This document shows positions 40,807-50,073 of a DNA stretch of 64,000 nucleotides, in pieces. This stretch comes from Methylocystis hirsuta (GTDB taxonomy: Bacteria > Pseudomonadota > Alphaproteobacteria > Rhizobiales > Beijerinckiaceae). A program made the position numbers and the translations under genes. The DNA is taken from positions 1,426,001-1,490,000 of the forward strand of contig NZ_QWDD01000001.1 of assembly GCF_003722355.1 (NCBI RefSeq). The letters run 5' to 3'. The notes under the pieces were generated by a model that saw only the letters and a list, made by a program, of their open reading frames with translations, had not been told where the DNA came from and searched no databases. Every line of letters begins with the position of its first letter. Position 1 is the stretch's first letter.

Positions 40807-42681
40807 ATGCTCACGATCAACGATCTCGTCTACCGGCTCGGCGGCCGGCTGCTGTTCGACCACGCCGGGGTGTTCCTCCCCGGCCGCTCCCGCGCGGGCT
40901 TCGTAGGCCGTAACGGCGCCGGCAAGACCACGCTGTTTCGCCTAATTAGCGGCGAAATCGCCCCCGAAAGCGGCGCGATCTCGATTCCCGCCCGCACCCG
41001 GCTGGGGCGCGTCGAGCAGGAGGCGCCGGGCGGTCCGACGGCGCTGATCGACTTCGTGCTGGCGGCGGACCTTGAGCGCGCCGACCTGCTGACGCGGGCC
41101 GAGGCCGCGCATGATGCGCACGACATCGCCGAGATTCAGACGCGGCTCGCCGACATCGACGCCCATTCGGCGCCCGCCCGCGCCGCCGCGATCCTGCACG
41201 GGCTGGGCTTCGACGCCGCGGCGCAGCGCCGGCCGCTGTCGGAATTCTCCGGCGGCTGGCGCATGCGCGTCGCCTTGGCGGCGGTGCTGTTCGCGCAGCC
41301 CGACCTGCTGCTTCTCGACGAGCCGACCAACTATCTCGATCTGGAAGGCACCCTGTGGCTCGTCGATTACCTGTCGCGCTATCCGGCGAGCGTCGTCGTC
41401 ATCAGCCATGACCGCGATCTGCTCGACGACGTCGCGACCCATATTCTGCATCTCGAGCGGGGAAAGCTGACGCTCTATAAGGGCGACTACTCCTCCTTCG
41501 AAAAACAGCGGCGCGAGGCGCAGCTCCTCGCCGTCAAGGGCACCAAGAAGCAGGAAGAGCAGCGCAAGCATCTGCAGGCCTTCGTCGACCGCTTCCGCTC
41601 CAAGGCGACGAAAGCGCGCCAGGCGCAGTCGCGCCTGAAACTCCTCGCTAAAATGGAGCCGGTCGCGGCGATCGTCGACGATTCGGTCCTGCCGATCCAT
41701 CTGCCCTCGCCCGAGAAGCCGCTGTCGCCGCCGATCATCGCGCTGGAGAAAGCGGCGGTCGGCTATGGGGATCGGGTCGTTCTGTCGCGGCTCACGCTGT
41801 CGATTTCGAACGACGATCGCATCGGCCTGCTCGGCGCCAATGGCAATGGCAAGTCGACCTTCGCCAAATTGCTCGGCGGGCGGCTGGCGGCCTGCGCCGG
41901 GGAGATGGTGCGCGCGCCGAAGCTGGAGGCGGGATTTTTCGCGCAGCATCAGGTCGATGATCTGAATGAGGGCGAGACGCCTTACGCCGTCTTCGCGCGG
42001 CTGATGCCGGGCGCCCCCGAGGCGCGCATTCGCGGTCGCGCGGCGCGGACCGGATTTTCCGGCGCGCGCGCCGAAACCGTCATCGCCAAGCTGTCGGGAG
42101 GCGAAAAGGCGCGACTGCTGCTCGGCGTCGCCACCTTCAACGCGCCGCATCTTTTGATCCTCGACGAGCCGACGAACCATCTCGACATCGACAGCCGCGC
42201 CGCGCTGATCGAGGCGATCAACGATTATGAAGGCGCCGTCGTTCTGGTCTCGCATGACCGCTATCTGCTCGAGGCCTGCGCTGATCGCCTGTGGCTGGTC
42301 GACGACGGAACCGTGCGCGCCTTTGACGGCGACATGGATGACTATGCGCGGCTGGTGCTGTCGAAATCGCGCGACGATGAGCCCAAGCGCGCGCCCGCGA
42401 CGCCGGCGCAGGAGGCGGCAAAGCAAGAGGCGGCAAAGCAGCAGGCGCCGAGGCGCCGCGACGCCGGGCAGGCGCGGCGCAAGCTCGCCGCCGCCGAAGA
42501 GCGCGTCGAGAAATTCACGCAACTGATCGCCCGCGTCGATGAAGCGCTCGCCGCGCCCGACGCTTTTGCGCGCAATCCGCAGGAGGCGGCGCGTCTCGCG
42601 TCGCAACGTGAGGAATTGGCGCAGGCGCTCGCCGCCGCGGAAGAACAGTGGCTGGAACTCGCCGCGGAGGCGGAAGCGTAA
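40807..42681 (+). CDS. ABC-F family ATPase
   Basis: The 624-residue protein has two ABC cassettes and no membrane spans. Walker A motifs are GRNGAGKTT and GANGNGKST, with ABC signatures SGGWRMR and SGGEKARL and Walker B LLLDEPTNYLD and LILDEPTNHLD. The linker between them is rich in Lys/Gln, and the C-terminal region is a helical coiled coil. This is the Uup/EttA-type translation-factor layout. ABC-F proteins act at the ribosome exit site or in replication fidelity; the subgroup is not clear. It follows tRNA-Glu. Confidence 0.93.
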   Translation: MLTINDLVYRLGGRLLFDHAGVFLPGRSRAGFVGRNGAGKTTLFRLISGEIAPESGAISIPARTRLGRVEQEAPGGPTALIDFVLAADLERADLLTRAEAAHDAHDIAEIQTRLADIDAHSAPARAAAILHGLGFDAAAQRRPLSEFSGGWRMRVALAAVLFAQPDLLLLDEPTNYLDLEGTLWLVDYLSRYPASVVVISHDRDLLDDVATHILHLERGKLTLYKGDYSSFEKQRREAQLLAVKGTKKQEEQRKHLQAFVDRFRSKATKARQAQSRLKLLAKMEPVAAIVDDSVLPIHLPSPEKPLSPPIIALEKAAVGYGDRVVLSRLTLSISNDDRIGLLGANGNGKSTFAKLLGGRLAACAGEMVRAPKLEAGFFAQHQVDDLNEGETPYAVFARLMPGAPEARIRGRAARTGFSGARAETVIAKLSGGEKARLLLGVATFNAPHLLILDEPTNHLDIDSRAALIEAINDYEGAVVLVSHDRYLLEACADRLWLVDDGTVRAFDGDMDDYARLVLSKSRDDEPKRAPATPAQEAAKQEAAKQQAPRRRDAGQARRKLAAAEERVEKFTQLIARVDEALAAPDAFARNPQEAARLASQREELAQALAAAEEQWLELAAEAEA

Positions 42682-43000
42682 GGCTCCCCCATTGCAGCTC
42701 GGGGAAAATCTGCTGGTGGTTGAAAACAACCGCTTCCTTAAAGGCGAGGACGAAGATCAAGGCGCTGCGGTCGCCATCGTTCGCGTCAAAGCTGTTCGGC
42801 CATTCTGCAAAACCGATATGGCGTCAGTCTGCGCTAGCAGCTTGGAAGAAGGTGGCTGGGTGGGAATTGAGTGACGTTCAATCGCTTGCCTTTCCGATGT
42901 AATGGCTTGCAAGCGTAAATCCACGTAGTGGAGCTACAGACGATTTCCGTAAGGCGCAAAATTCTTGAATTTTTGCAAGTGGGAAGACCGAGCGGTCAGC
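42682..43000. other. Intergenic region
   Basis: A 319-base convergent gap between the ABC-F gene and hxlR. No gene was supported; one AT-rich patch occurs around 42960-42990. Confidence 0.45.
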
Positions 43001-43399
43001 CTACTCACCAGTCTTGGTTTTTTTTACCGTGAGGTCTGACGGCTTCAGCGAGAGAAACTTATCCGGCGTTTTCCATGTGCCTGGCAGATGCTTATTCGCC
43101 CATTTGCAAACGGCTTGCAGCACGGGCAGCAATTCGGCTCCTTTCTGCGTCACCGCATAGTCGTACCTGATTGGATGTTTCTGATAAGCGCTCTTCTCGA
43201 TAAGGCCAAATTCCTCCAATCGTAAGAGTCGATCTGTCAGCACGTTCGTCGGGATGCGTTCAGGGGATTGAGAAAAATCTCCGAACCGCGTTTTCCCCAT
43301 TGCAAGATCGCGCATGATGACGAGCGTCCATCGGTCGCCAAAAATATCGAGAGAGGTGGCTATCGGGCATCCCGACCTGAGTTTTTTCAAGGCGCGCAT
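43001..43399 (-). CDS. HxlR-family transcriptional regulator
   Basis: The 132-residue winged-helix protein matches HxlR/MarR-like regulators: GCPIATSLDIFGDRWTLVIM, RDLAMGKTRFGDF, IPTNVLTDRLLRLEEFGLIE and YDYAVTQKGAELLPVL. The Cys near the N-terminus (residue 11) is the position used by the redox- or electrophile-sensing branch (for example YodB, HypR). It is divergent from the GFA gene and the region between holds a clear operator, so it likely controls both itself and that gene. Confidence 0.93.
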   Translation of the reverse strand: MRALKKLRSGCPIATSLDIFGDRWTLVIMRDLAMGKTRFGDFSQSPERIPTNVLTDRLLRLEEFGLIEKSAYQKHPIRYDYAVTQKGAELLPVLQAVCKWANKHLPGTWKTPDKFLSLKPSDLTVKKTKTGE

Positions 43400-43409
43400 C
43401 GTTGGCTGA

Positions 43410-43445
43410 TAGTGACTTGCGAATCACAAGTCACTACTCTAATCT
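43410..43445 (+). promoter_or_regulatory. HxlR operator over the GFA-gene promoter
   Basis: A perfect 10-bp inverted repeat, TAGTGACTTG-n7-CAAGTCACTA (43410-43436), lies between the divergent hxlR and GFA genes. It overlaps a promoter reading to the right: TTGCGA (43417-43422), 17-nt spacer, TAATCT (43440-43445). The repeat starts 11 nt before the hxlR ATG, so the regulator could block both genes. Confidence 0.8.
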
Positions 43446-43481
43446 AGTGCGGCATGAACGCACAATCGAGGAGGAAATCCA

Positions 43482-43904
43482 ATGTCGGAACCCTTCCAAG
43501 GCCGCTGTCTTTGCGGCGCCGTCCATTATGAATGCAACGCCGATCCCCTCATGTCTGGTCATTGCCAGTGCGCTGATTGCCGCAAGAGCAGCGGGACGGG
43601 GCATAGCTCGCATCTCGCCGTTCCTCGTGCCTCTGTGACCATATCAGGGGACGTAACCGTCTACGACAAACCGGCTGACAGCGGGCATGTGGTCTCGCGC
43701 GCTTTCTGCCCTCGCTGCGGTGCACCGATATATTCGCTAAACGGCGCAATGCCCGATCTGATCTTCCTCAGGGCGTCGAGCCTCGACGACCTCGAAGTGT
43801 TCAAACCTCAAATGATCGTTTACGCGAGCCGCGGCGCTTCTTGGGATATCTCCGATACAAATTTGCCGCGCTTCGAAGAAATGCCGCCCATGATGAAGGG
43901 CTAG
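43482..43904 (+). CDS. GFA-family (CENP-V/GFA) zinc protein
   Basis: The 140-residue protein has the GFA cysteine pattern: GRCLCGAVHYEC, GHCQCADCRKSSGTGH and FCPRCGAPIY. These bind two zinc ions in the family of glutathione-dependent formaldehyde-activating enzymes. Many members have no known formaldehyde activity. In a methylotroph a link to formaldehyde or thiol adduct handling is tempting, and the HxlR regulator next door fits an electrophile response, but this is inference. AGGAGG lies 8 nt before the ATG. Confidence 0.92.
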   Translation: MSEPFQGRCLCGAVHYECNADPLMSGHCQCADCRKSSGTGHSSHLAVPRASVTISGDVTVYDKPADSGHVVSRAFCPRCGAPIYSLNGAMPDLIFLRASSLDDLEVFKPQMIVYASRGASWDISDTNLPRFEEMPPMMKG

Positions 43905-43910
43905 GCCCGA

Positions 43911-44240
43911 ATGGCGTCCGACCCCGCTCTTGTTGAACGACTACGAGCTGTTCTCGCGCACCACCGGCACGTCGAAGCGCGCCGCATGTTTGGCGGCGCT
44001 TGCTTCACTCTGAACGGCAACATGTGCGTTGGCGTCCACAACACGAACCTCATTCTTCGTGTCGGCGAAACGCGAGCTAAGGAGTTACTGACCCGCGAAG
44101 GCGTCAAGCCCATGGACTTGACGGGCAAGGTTATGAAGGGATGGGCTACAATACTCCCCGAAGCCATTCGGACCGATGCTCAGCTTTCCAGCTACGCGCA
44201 ATTCGCGGTCGATTTTGTTGAAACGCTGCCGCCAAAATAG
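43911..44240 (+). CDS. TfoX N-terminal domain protein
   Basis: The 109-residue protein matches the TfoX-N family: ALVERLRAVLAHHRHVEARR, MFGGACFTLNGNMCVGVHNT and LILRVGETRAKELL. The MFGG motif is diagnostic. Bacterial single-domain members have no settled role. It starts 6 nt after the GFA stop and probably shares its regulated promoter. Confidence 0.9.
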   Translation: MASDPALVERLRAVLAHHRHVEARRMFGGACFTLNGNMCVGVHNTNLILRVGETRAKELLTREGVKPMDLTGKVMKGWATILPEAIRTDAQLSSYAQFAVDFVETLPPK

Positions 44241-44579
44241 CTCGTCCCAAACAGCCAAGAAGGCAGAGTTTCTGCTAATCTATAGGGGCTTAATCGCCAT
44301 TCAAAGTCTTGGCTTATGCACAGGTGCTGGCGTTCCTATCCAGCCCCGCCCACGATGCGGCGCGCCGCAGCGACTCCGGCAAAATATCTCTGCGGTCGTT
44401 CCGGCCTGCGCAGCGTCTTCAATTTCATGATGCTGCTGGCTGCGGCGCTTCCTTCTCTCGATGGCGTCGCGCTCCGTAGCGCGAAGCCGGTCGCGCATGA
44501 TCTGCCCCCATCCGACCCGGGCTTCGGCGGGCTGCCTTCTCCCACAAGCGAGAGAAGCGGGGGACGCGAACGCATCACG
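44241..44579. other. Intergenic region
   Basis: A 339-base convergent gap. It contains no gene that I can support and one inverted repeat near 44540-44561 (CTTCTC..GAGAAG). The frames here are Arg/Ser-rich, as in shadows. Confidence 0.4.
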
Positions 44580-44894
44580 TCAATCGGCGGCTTCGGGATG
44601 GCGCCGCAAATAGTCCGCCACGAACGAGCAGTCGCCCTGGACCTTGAGACCACGCGCCCGCGCAAATTCCAGCGCGTTGCGGATGAGCTCGGAGGCGACG
44701 CCTTGACCGCGCAGCCTTGGCGGCGTCTGCGTCGAGGTGAAGACCATCACGTCATTGTCGATGCGGTAATAGGCGAGCGCCGTCTCTCCATCGACGTCCA
44801 GTTCGAAGCGACTGAATTCGGGGTTGTCGCGAACGCTTCCCCAGGGATGTCGGGCTGTAGCCTCGCCCATAGCCTTACCCATAGCCTCGCCCAT
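44580..44894 (-). CDS. GNAT-like N-acetyltransferase (Gcn5-related, PF14542 type)
   Basis: The 104-residue protein fits the small YjdJ-like GNAT family: [40 protein letters not shown] and [20 protein letters not shown] with [12 protein letters not shown] at the end. The RGQGVA loop binds acetyl-CoA. The N-terminus consists of a tandem repeat ([12 protein letters not shown]), so the start may be any of three Met codons. Substrate unknown. Confidence 0.88.
   Translation of the reverse strand: MGEAMGKAMGEATARHPWGSVRDNPEFSRFELDVDGETALAYYRIDNDVMVFTSTQTPPRLRGQGVASELIRNALEFARARGLKVQGDCSFVADYLRRHPEAAD
44859..44894 (-). repeat. Three-unit 12-bp tandem repeat at a gene start
   Basis: Three copies of AGC-CTC-GCC-CAT (middle one AGCCTTACCCAT) give three in-frame ATG codons at the start of the GNAT gene. 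The unit is a multiple of 3, so copy change would alter only the N-terminal length. Confidence 0.8.
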
Positions 44895-45069
44895 GCCGGC
44901 CTCCTCAAGAGTTCATGTTCCCGAAATGGGCGCGCGCGGCCAAAAAGGAAGGGCGTCTGCCGCTTGCGTTTTCGGCCGCGCCGGGGTTCAACAGCCTCGC
45001 CCGCGCCGTTTTCTCGGGCGGCGGACAGGCTATGCTCGCCGCTCCCCGATTCGCCCAACCGGATTCCAC

Positions 45070-46410
45070 ATGCGCCTTTCCCGCTATTTTCTGCCGATCC
45101 TGCGAGAGACTCCGAAAGAGGCCGAGATCGTCTCGCACCGGCTGATGCTGCGGGCGGGCATGATCCGACAGGAGTCGGCCGGCATCTACGCCTGGCTGCC
45201 GCTCGGGCTGCGGGTCTTGAACAAGATCAACGCCATTATCCGCGAGGAGCAGACCCGCGCCGGCGCCATCGAATGTCTGATGCCGACCATCCAGCCCGCC
45301 GATCTGTGGCGCGAGTCGGGGCGCTATGACGCCTATGGCAAGGAAATGCTGCGCATCGCCGACCGCCATGACCGCGAGATGCTCTACGGCCCCACCAACG
45401 AAGAGATGATTACGGAGATTTTCCGGGCCTATGTGCGCTCATACAAGGATCTGCCGCTCAATCTCTTTCATATCCAGTGGAAGTTTCGCGACGAGGTGCG
45501 CCCGCGTTTCGGCGTGATGCGCTCGCGCGAATTCTTGATGAAGGACGCCTATTCCTTTGATCTCACGGCTGAAGCCGGCCGCCATTCCTACAACAAGATG
45601 TTCGTCGCCTATCTGCGCACCTTCGCGCGCCTGGGCCTGACCGCTATTCCGATGGCGGCCGAATCCGGCCCGATCGGCGGCAACAGCCATGAGTTCATCA
45701 TTCTCGCGTCGACCGGCGAGAGCGAAGTCTTTTGCCACAGGGACTTCCTCTCCTTCGCGCCGCCGCCCGCCTCGGTCGATTTCGACGATGCGGCGGGTCT
45801 GCAGGGAATCGTCGACAAATGGACCAGCCGCTATGCGGCGACGAGCGAGATGCATGACGCCGCCGCCTTCGCCGCCGTTCCCGAGGACGCGCGGGTCGCG
45901 GCGCGCGGCATCGAGGTCGGCCATATTTTCTACTTCGGAACCAAATATTCCGAGCCGATGAGGGCCGTCGTCAACGGACCGGACGGCAAGGAGGTCGTCG
46001 TGCAAATGGGTTCCTATGGCATCGGGCCGTCGCGCCTCGCCGCCGCCATTATCGAGGCGGGCCATGACGACAATGGCGTGATATGGCCGGAATCCGTCGC
46101 GCCTTTCCATGTCGGGGTCGCCGATCTGAAAGTCGGAGACCCGGCGACGGGCAAGGTCTGCGCCGATCTGGTGGAGCAGCTCGAAAACGCCGGACTGGAC
46201 GTGCTGCATGACGACCGCGACGAACGCCCCGGGGCGAAATTCGCGACGCTCGATCTCATCGGTCTGCCCTGGCAGGTTCTGGTCGGGCCCAAGGGCCTGG
46301 CTGAGGGCAGGGTGGAGGTGAAGCAGCGCCGCACCGGAGAGCGGGAGCTTCTTGCGCCTCAGGACGCCGTCACCCGCATCGTCGCCGCAACGAGACAGGC
46401 TCAGGCATGA
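45070..46410 (+). CDS. proS: Prolyl-tRNA synthetase
   Basis: The 446-residue enzyme has class II motifs: motif 1 region [20 protein letters not shown], motif 2 ([20 protein letters not shown]) with [12 protein letters not shown], and motif 3 ([16 protein letters not shown]). An anticodon-binding domain with [11 protein letters not shown] follows. It lacks the long editing insertion, which is normal for the short alphaproteobacterial ProRS. It charges tRNA-Pro. The next gene overlaps by ATGA, as in the common proS-lolCE-lolD order of alphaproteobacteria. Confidence 0.96.
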   Translation: MRLSRYFLPILRETPKEAEIVSHRLMLRAGMIRQESAGIYAWLPLGLRVLNKINAIIREEQTRAGAIECLMPTIQPADLWRESGRYDAYGKEMLRIADRHDREMLYGPTNEEMITEIFRAYVRSYKDLPLNLFHIQWKFRDEVRPRFGVMRSREFLMKDAYSFDLTAEAGRHSYNKMFVAYLRTFARLGLTAIPMAAESGPIGGNSHEFIILASTGESEVFCHRDFLSFAPPPASVDFDDAAGLQGIVDKWTSRYAATSEMHDAAAFAAVPEDARVAARGIEVGHIFYFGTKYSEPMRAVVNGPDGKEVVVQMGSYGIGPSRLAAAIIEAGHDDNGVIWPESVAPFHVGVADLKVGDPATGKVCADLVEQLENAGLDVLHDDRDERPGAKFATLDLIGLPWQVLVGPKGLAEGRVEVKQRRTGERELLAPQDAVTRIVAATRQAQA

Positions 46411-47687
46411 CCGAAGCGGCGCAACCGGCAAGAGGCGCCGGCGCCTTTTCGGCCTTTGAGCGGATGGTGGCGCTGCGCTATCTGCGCGCCCGTCGCGCCG
46501 ACGGCTTCGTCTCGATCATCGCCGGCTTTTCGTTCCTCGGCATCATGCTGGGCGTCGCGACGCTCATCGTCGTCACTTCGGTGATGAACGGATTCCATCG
46601 CGAGTTGATGGACAAGATCATCGGCATCAACGGTCACGCCTTTCTGCAGGCGGTGGAGACTCCATTCACGGACTGGGACCGGGTCTCCGCGAAGACGGCG
46701 AAGCTGCCCGGCGTCCAGCTTGCAATTCCCATGGTCGAGGGCGCGGCCGGCATATCGACTCAGTTCGGCCAATCGGGCGTGCTTGTGCGCGGCGTGCGCG
46801 AGAAGGACCTGACGCGGCTCCCCGGCGTGGCGGGCAACGTCAAGAGCGGCGCGCTTGCCGGATTCGATAAGGCCGGCGGCGTCGCCATCGGTCAGCGGTT
46901 GGCGGAGACGCTCGGCGTCGGCGTCGGCGACCCGGTCAGCCTGCTCATCGCCAAGGGGGTGCAGACGCCTTTCGGGGTCGCCCCGCGCATCAAAGCCTAC
47001 AAAGTCGTTGCGATCTTCTCGATCGGCATGTCCGAATTCGATAGCGTCTTCGTCTATATGCCGCTCACCGAGGCGCAGCTCTTCTTCAACAAGGAGAATG
47101 AGGCGACGGTGGTGGAAGCTTTTGTCACCGATCCCGAGAAGATGGACGATTTTCGCATCAACGTCGAAAAGTCCATCGACCGGCCGCTGATCGTCACCGA
47201 CTGGCGCCAGCGCAACAAGACGTTTTTCGATACGCTGCAGGTCGAGAAGAACATTCTTTTCATCATTCTCGCTTTGATCGTCGTGGTCGCGGCCTTCAAC
47301 ATCATCTCCGGGTTGACGATGCTCGTGAAGGACAAGACTCAGGACATCGCCATACTGCGCACGATGGGCGCGACGCGGGGCGCGGTCCTGCGCGTGTTCC
47401 TGATCATCGGAGCTTCGATCGGCGTCGTCGGCACGCTGGCCGGATTTGCGCTCGGTCTGGCGCTGGCGAAAAATCTCGACACCATCCGCGTCGGGGTCAA
47501 TAAGCTGTTCGACGCCAATCTCTTTCCCGCGGAGTTCTATTTTCTCTCGCGGCTGCCGGCGATCGTCGACCCGCGCGAGGTGACGGCGATTGTGGTCATG
47601 ACGCTCACGCTCGCCGTTCTTGCCTCGATCTATCCAGCCTGGAAAGCCGCATCGCTCGATCCGATCGAAGCGCTGCGGCACGAGTAG
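46407..47687 (+). CDS. lolC: Lipoprotein-releasing ABC permease LolC/E
   Basis: The 426-residue protein has four membrane spans with a large periplasmic loop. The MacB-type N-terminus is [20 protein letters not shown] with [20 protein letters not shown], and the FtsX C-terminus is [20 protein letters not shown] with [19 protein letters not shown]. It forms the inner-membrane part of the Lol exporter, lifting lipoproteins to LolA. In alphaproteobacteria a single LolC/E-type gene commonly sits with lolD, as here. Confidence 0.93.
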   Translation: MTEAAQPARGAGAFSAFERMVALRYLRARRADGFVSIIAGFSFLGIMLGVATLIVVTSVMNGFHRELMDKIIGINGHAFLQAVETPFTDWDRVSAKTAKLPGVQLAIPMVEGAAGISTQFGQSGVLVRGVREKDLTRLPGVAGNVKSGALAGFDKAGGVAIGQRLAETLGVGVGDPVSLLIAKGVQTPFGVAPRIKAYKVVAIFSIGMSEFDSVFVYMPLTEAQLFFNKENEATVVEAFVTDPEKMDDFRINVEKSIDRPLIVTDWRQRNKTFFDTLQVEKNILFIILALIVVVAAFNIISGLTMLVKDKTQDIAILRTMGATRGAVLRVFLIIGASIGVVGTLAGFALGLALAKNLDTIRVGVNKLFDANLFPAEFYFLSRLPAIVDPREVTAIVVMTLTLAVLASIYPAWKAASLDPIEALRHE

Positions 47688-47692
47688 TCGCG

Positions 47693-48376
47693 ATGAGCGA
47701 GGCCGTTCTCGAACTCCGCAGCATTGCGCGCCACTATCGCGAGGGCGAGGCGCGGCTCGACATTCTGATGGACATCAATCTGTCAATCTACCCGGGCGAG
47801 ACGGTCGCGCTGCTGGCGCCCTCTGGCGCCGGCAAGTCGACGCTCCTCCATATCGCCGGACTCTTGGAGCGCCAGGACGGCGGCGAAGTGCTGATTGCAA
47901 ATGCGCCGACGTCGCGCATGTCCGACGCCGAGCGTACGCGGCTGCGGCGCGCCACCGTCGGCTTCATCTATCAGTTCCATCATCTGCTGCCGGAGTTCTC
48001 AGCGCTCGAGAATGTGGCGCTGCCGCAGATGATCAATGGCCTGAGCGGCAACGAAGCGCGCCTGCGGGCGCAACAGCTGCTCGACTATTTGCGGCTGGGA
48101 CCGCGCGCGTCGCACCGGCCGTCGGAGCTTTCCGGCGGCGAACAGCAGCGCGTCGCCATCGCCCGCGCCGTCGCGAACGCGCCGCATCTTCTGCTTGCCG
48201 ACGAACCGACCGGCAATCTCGATCCGCGCACCGCGGAGCATGTTTTCGGGACTTTGCTGGCGCTCGCCCGCAGCACCGGACTGGCGGCGCTCATCGCGAC
48301 TCACAATCTGGAGCTCGCGAAACAAATGGACCGCCGCGTAACCTTACGCGACGGTCGAGTAGAGCTTTTGAGCTGA
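47693..48376 (+). CDS. lolD: Lipoprotein-releasing ABC ATPase LolD
   Basis: The 227-residue ATPase has Walker A (APSGAGKST), the Q-loop ([12 protein letters not shown]), the signature SGGEQQRVA and Walker [12 protein letters not shown], followed by the switch His (ATHNLELA). The [16 protein letters not shown] segment is typical of LolD. It starts 5 nt after lolC and powers the release of lipoproteins from the inner membrane. Confidence 0.95.
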   Translation: MSEAVLELRSIARHYREGEARLDILMDINLSIYPGETVALLAPSGAGKSTLLHIAGLLERQDGGEVLIANAPTSRMSDAERTRLRRATVGFIYQFHHLLPEFSALENVALPQMINGLSGNEARLRAQQLLDYLRLGPRASHRPSELSGGEQQRVAIARAVANAPHLLLADEPTGNLDPRTAEHVFGTLLALARSTGLAALIATHNLELAKQMDRRVTLRDGRVELLS

Positions 48377-48383
48377 AGCGGAC

Positions 48384-48953
48384 TTAGGCCTTCGGCTTCT
48401 TGCCCATGAACTGGTGCCTGTACCAGAGGCCGAAGCCAACCAGCGCCAGGACCCCGAAGAACACGGCGATCGTGATTTCCCTGGTTTGGGTCAAGCCGAC
48501 GGAGAAGGGGAAGCGCGCGACATATTCCTTCGCGCCGTCATCGCTTTTTGCCTTCACCAGCCCGATGAACTTGCCTTCCTGCGGAAAGACATGCTCGAAG
48601 GTGAGCGTGCCGGACTTATACTTCTTGGGGGGAGAGTAATACTCTGTATTCGCCTCGAGATTTTCGGTGTCGTCCTTCTGGCCGACGTCGCGGATGACGC
48701 GCATTTCGAGATTCATGTCGCGCAACTCGTCCTGCTGCGCGTCAAGCGTGATGATGGTGGGCCCGGCGTCCGGAATGTCGTCGCAGAATTGCTCGCGCGA
48801 CTTTTGCGGCTGATACCCCGTGAATGTCATCGTATCCGGGCCGAGTTTCATCAGGCATTGGCCCTGGTTAACGCCGACGTCGCCATGCGCGTGCGCTTGC
48901 GTGATCCAGCCGGCCGCCGCGAACAGCATGGCGGCGAAAAATCGCATGATCAT
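48384..48953 (-). CDS. Membrane-anchored periplasmic protein of unknown function
   Basis: The 189-residue protein has a signal peptide (FFAAMLFAAAGWITQAHA). Its His-containing mature N-terminus has two Cys (GQCLMKLGPDTMTF and QFCDDIPDAGPTIITLD). A C-terminal membrane span (TIAVFFGVLALVGFGLWY) is followed by a Lys-rich tail. Its layout, an exported domain with a C-terminal anchor, recalls PmoD-like proteins, but the Cys/Met spacing differs, so I do not name it. It is convergent with lolD. A copper- or redox-related role is possible. Confidence 0.7.
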   Translation of the reverse strand: MIMRFFAAMLFAAAGWITQAHAHGDVGVNQGQCLMKLGPDTMTFTGYQPQKSREQFCDDIPDAGPTIITLDAQQDELRDMNLEMRVIRDVGQKDDTENLEANTEYYSPPKKYKSGTLTFEHVFPQEGKFIGLVKAKSDDGAKEYVARFPFSVGLTQTREITIAVFFGVLALVGFGLWYRHQFMGKKPKA

Positions 48954-49350
48954 CTGGTTTTCTCCCTTCTGAACTGGCCGCTCTGCGATTGAGCGGTCTC
49001 TTATTGGCGCACAGTCCGGTTCCGACGCGCCAGTTTTCGCACACCCTTTGAGCGAATGCGAGCTGCGACGGGCGAGATTCCGGAACCTCCAGCAGCGCTT
49101 TAGTTAATATAAATCAGCTGCGCCCACTTGTCCCGCGACCAAGGGCCACACGCGCTCGAAAAAGTCTGCACGGCCCGTTTATTGTACAATCCCGTCGCCT
49201 GACGATGATTTTTTCGCAAGGTTCGCGTGTTAGAGAAGTTGCTTAAACGTCATGCACTTGGCGTAACTTCGGCGCAATTTCGAGGCAATCATCAGCGCCA
49301 GGGTTGGCGAAGTTAAATTTTCATTTAACTTAATCGAGCCTTCACAACCT
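48954..49350. other. Long intergenic region with an inverted repeat
   Basis: A 397-base divergent gap with no gene supported. It is AT-richer than its surroundings near 49100-49110 and 49310-49340, and it holds a strong inverted repeat at 49310 (listed separately). Confidence 0.5.
49310..49331 (+). promoter_or_regulatory. Inverted repeat before the crotonase-like gene
   Basis: AAGTTAAAT-tttc-ATTTAACTT is a perfect 9-bp stem 19 nt before the ATG at 49351. It is AT-rich with no GC stem, so an operator is more likely than a terminator. Confidence 0.6.
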
Positions 49351-50055
49351 ATGGCGGGAAACATGTTGAACTTTCCTTATCTGCGTGACCAAGCTGAACT
49401 TTCTGTCACCGGCGGCTGTCTTTCGACCATCTGGTTGAAAGACCACCAGGCTCTAGTATTGCGCAAGACTCGTCCGGGTTTTGACGCGCCCACGATCCGT
49501 ACAATTACAGACATATTATCGGCGATCGACCGAGGCGAGCTGAACGAGCTCCGCTACATCGTCTACGATTTCGCGCATGGCGTGCGGGAGGCGCCAAGGC
49601 CGGCGGAGGGTTTTGGAGAGATGGCTGCCGAAAATTCCGAGCTGATCGTCGATACGCCGGTGATCACGCTCGCCTGGGCGCGCGGCCTCATGACCGGCTC
49701 CGATTTCGACTTCGCCATGCATTGCTCCGGCATCGTCGCCGAAAGGGACGCGCAATTCTCGTTCTCGGGAGATCCCTCCGACCTTTTGGGGCTTTACGCC
49801 GCAGTCGGTCGGACATTGGGCTTCGTGAAGGCCGAGCGTCTAATGGACAGCAATACGGCGCTCACTGCGGAAGACGCGCACGAAATGCTGATCGTCAGAG
49901 ACGTCGTCGAACCGCAGCCTGGCGCCGCGGCGATAGAGCGCTACCTGGCCCGGTTCGGTCGGCGCTATAACGCGTCGCACGCGATATTTCGCGCGCAGCG
50001 TATGTTACAACCTGGCGTTGATCGACGTAGCCTGGTGGCGCTTGAGCACAACTGA
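49351..50055 (+). CDS. Crotonase-fold protein without catalytic glutamates
   Basis: The 234-residue protein has the enoyl-CoA hydratase fold layout (LRYIVYDFAHGVRE, then VITLAWARGLMTGSDFDFAM). In RpfF-type enzymes the Glu pair sits in GGGFE and LPE; here those positions read GSDFD and GDPSD, so both glutamates are missing. It is convergent with the EAL-coding gene. It may be a catalytically dead partner or regulator of the nearby DSF-type enzyme. ATG at 49363 (with GGGA upstream) is an alternative start. Confidence 0.65.
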   Translation: MAGNMLNFPYLRDQAELSVTGGCLSTIWLKDHQALVLRKTRPGFDAPTIRTITDILSAIDRGELNELRYIVYDFAHGVREAPRPAEGFGEMAAENSELIVDTPVITLAWARGLMTGSDFDFAMHCSGIVAERDAQFSFSGDPSDLLGLYAAVGRTLGFVKAERLMDSNTALTAEDAHEMLIVRDVVEPQPGAAAIERYLARFGRRYNASHAIFRAQRMLQPGVDRRSLVALEHN

Positions 50056-50073
50056 GACCCTGTTGACGAAATC

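Noticed and set aside
40942..42729. 595-codon minus-strand frame over the ABC-F gene
   Set aside because: Shadow frame rich in Arg/Gln with no motifs; the plus strand encodes two full ABC cassettes.
46401..47681. 426-codon minus-strand frame over lolC
   Set aside because: Charged shadow (Asp/Arg/His-rich) opposite a well-supported permease gene.
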